Program-made: the position numbers and the translations under genes
NCBI RefSeq assembly: GCF_004283175.1
Contig: NZ_RXNW01000004.1
Coordinates: forward strand, 186,001-250,000
Direction: 5' to 3'
DNA from: Legionella longbeachae
GTDB lineage: Bacteria; Pseudomonadota; Gammaproteobacteria; Legionellales; Legionellaceae
DNA length: 64,000 nucleotides
The notes under the pieces: model-generated
Seen by the model: only the letters and a program-made list of their open reading frames with translations
Told to the model about the DNA's origin: nothing
Database searches by the model: none
In this document: positions 62,715 through 64,000 of the stretch, piece by piece
How the letters are laid out: each line of letters begins with the position of its first letter
Position numbering within the stretch: the stretch's first letter is position 1

Positions 62715-62943
62715 CCCAATAAATGCACATTTTATATACAAATGATTTTTTTAACCCGGATACATAATAAATCTAAAGATGGGGAACAAGAAATTTTTAA
62801 CCCATCTCCTTTTAATATGAAGCCATAGTAATAAAGAGTAGTGGTTTATTGATTTTTGAAAAGAACTTTAATTCAAGACTCCATTTTATATCCAATAACA
62901 CAATTACGTAATTGGGAAATACCATTTTATGCTTTCTTAAGAC

Positions 62944-63160
62944 TAAGCCCTTAATTCTCGACACAAGATCATTGAGGTCATTGGTTGCCTGTTGAAGCGA
63001 TTCAATAGGTAGTAGCTTTTTAGGCTATGATCGAAGCTTAACTAGCTTCAACTTAAAAAGCATGTTTGATGTTTTCTGGATATCGGTGACGTGTGCTAGC
63101 TTTTTTATTGCTTCATTCTGATGAGTGTTATAATGTCCGAGAGCTTGCGAGGTTAACTGG
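62944..63160 (+). pseudogene. Decayed copy of the yggU-mnt junction
   Basis: CTCGACACAAGATCATTGA and the following bases repeat the yggU 3' end (54312 onward). TAGCTTTTTAGGCTATGAT then repeats the mnt promoter, and CATGTTTGAT with GTGTGCTAGC and TATTGCTTCAT repeats the mnt start. Many substitutions and gaps; no long frame is left. It shows that the segment was once duplicated. Confidence 0.85.
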
Positions 63161-63253
63161 GGTTCTGGGATTCTAGGCTGCCAGCATGTTAGGGCGTAAA
63201 CCTCCTCACCAACCAATCTTCTGTTAGACCAATAATTTTTTCAATAGTAATTG

Positions 63254-64000
63254 TTAATGCCACGTTTTTCTTGGCAAAGAAATACTAAAACTCGCTCCTT
63301 TTAATCTCTTAGAGTCATTGATTAAAAGCGCTCCATCATGTAACGTCACAATGGATTTTGTAATGGATAAACCAAGCCCAATATGTTTGCCTGTTGTATC
63401 ACTTGGATTTAATGTTGTAAACGGTTCAACGATTTTTTCTCTATCTGGTTTAGGCACTCCAGGACCATCATCATCTACATGAATAATCACTGATTTATTT
63501 TGATATTCCAATCGAACTAGTATTTCTTTATGAGCGTATTTTAGTGCATTACTCAAAAGATTTGTTAGCGCGTGGTAGCATAATTTTGGATCAAACGAGA
63601 TCAATTCATTATCGCTTTGTTGGTATTCAAAGGATACTTTTACTGCATAGGCTTGATAATTTTTCAATAAATTCTCAAGCCATTGACGTAAGTTTATTAC
63701 TTCCTTATTGAGTTTAAGTTCATGGGTGGCACTTTGCGAGTAAAGTAAAAAAGTGCCAATCAATCGATTCAGTTCTTGTATGTCTTCTTCGATACTTTCA
63801 AAATGTTCTTGTTCTTCATTAGACGTAGTTTTAAGTTTCTTTAAAGAGTCAATCGCCAACTGCATAGTGTATAAAGGGGTGCGTACTTCATGTGCTACAA
63901 ATCGTGCCATATTTTGCTGTGATTGCATCAATAAATTGATTTGCTGCCCCATAGCAACCACATTTTCGTAGACCCCTCTTAAGGTTGAAAAGCGAGTTAA
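63254..64000 (-). CDS. Second histidine kinase, C-terminal part (runs off right edge)
   Basis: At least 248 residues; the frame is open to the window edge, so the start is outside. FVAHEVRTPLYTMQLAIDSLKK is the H box, ALTNLLSNALKYA the N box, HVDDDGPGV and GLGLSI the G boxes. It is closely similar to the kinase at 59358-60986, including the residues before the H box. A paralogue from the same duplication, apparently intact in this part. Confidence 0.9.
   Translation of the reverse strand, partial: LTRFSTLRGVYENVVAMGQQINLLMQSQQNMARFVAHEVRTPLYTMQLAIDSLKKLKTTSNEEQEHFESIEEDIQELNRLIGTFLLYSQSATHELKLNKEVINLRQWLENLLKNYQAYAVKVSFEYQQSDNELISFDPKLCYHALTNLLSNALKYAHKEILVRLEYQNKSVIIHVDDDGPGVPKPDREKIVEPFTTLNPSDTTGKHIGLGLSITKSIVTLHDGALLINDSKRLKGASFSISLPRKTWH

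Noticed and set aside
63025-63216. Minus-strand 63-aa frame as a gene
   Set aside because: It overlaps the decayed yggU-mnt copy on the other strand and shows no domain, so it is probably chance.
1-64000. CRISPR arrays
   Set aside because: No regularly spaced direct repeats of 24-37 bp with unique spacers were seen; the only repeat clusters are short operator-like sites and transposon ends.
4526-64000. Second ssrA 3' end as attR
   Set aside because: I looked for the GGTTCGATTCC...CTCCACCA end elsewhere and did not find it.

Overview
The window looks like a piece of a Legionella chromosome (L. pneumophila or a near relative) carrying an integrative conjugative element (ICE) and a long, rearranged accessory region. 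The host call rests on the tmRNA tag peptide (ANDENFAGGEAIAA), the prpA-lvrABC regulatory module that marks Legionella ICEs, the low G+C content, and several protein types common in Legionella.

Layout. 1-4525 is core chromosome: the 5' end of a transketolase gene (leftward), an unrecognised membrane protein, oligopeptidase A (prlC) with a terminator, and the tmRNA gene ssrA. The ICE appears to start right after ssrA. 5.0-7.9 kb is its control module: a small membrane protein, a divergent S24/Cro-CI type repressor (prpA-like) with three operator-like palindromes, then lvrA, lvrB and a CsrA paralogue (lvrC/csrT type). 7.9-29.3 kb is an almost unbroken rightward F-type (T4ASS) conjugation operon in the order traA L E K B V C trbI traW U trbC traN F trbB traH G, a TraS-position membrane protein, traD, the relaxase-helicase traI and a ribbon-helix-helix protein. 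No integrase and no second copy of the ssrA 3' end are seen, so the far end of the ICE is probably outside the window.

29.3-42.4 kb is cargo with many broken genes: a lipoprotein, a 541-residue protein with a candidate PD-(D/E)XK nuclease core, a deaminase remnant of the DcdV/AvcD antiviral type joined to a glutamate dehydrogenase fragment, a GAF-GGDEF diguanylate cyclase, an IS66 element whose tnpC faces tnpAB, an HD phosphohydrolase lacking its 5' end beside that IS, a YhcG-type (DUF1016) nuclease, a frameshifted tautomerase, a TIGR02391 protein and two small leftward genes. Several of these are types often found in antiphage islands.

42.4-48.5 kb holds a Tn3-family unit transposon of about 4.76 kb with 44-45 bp inverted repeats, a tyrosine recombinase, a transposase and two passenger genes (a gamma-glutamylcyclotransferase-like protein and a DUF1543 protein). 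It cuts off a ribbon-helix-helix gene on its left and a kinase-acetyltransferase fusion on its right. 48.5-56.3 kb carries small-molecule and stress genes: two APH-type kinases, an alkD-like gene split by a structured 241-bp insertion, a GyrI-like protein, EVE, VOC and WYL proteins, a 209-bp MITE, YggU, and an overlapping operon of an HTH-MNT nucleotidyltransferase, a HEPN-like protein and an AadA-like nucleotidyltransferase.

56.3-64 kb has a large serine hydrolase, an OmpR-type two-component system and an ATP-grasp enzyme, followed by decayed copies of sequences seen earlier in the window: the yggU-mnt junction, the 5' end of the response regulator, and a second histidine kinase that runs off the right edge. 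The right part therefore looks like an old segmental duplication that was later scrambled.
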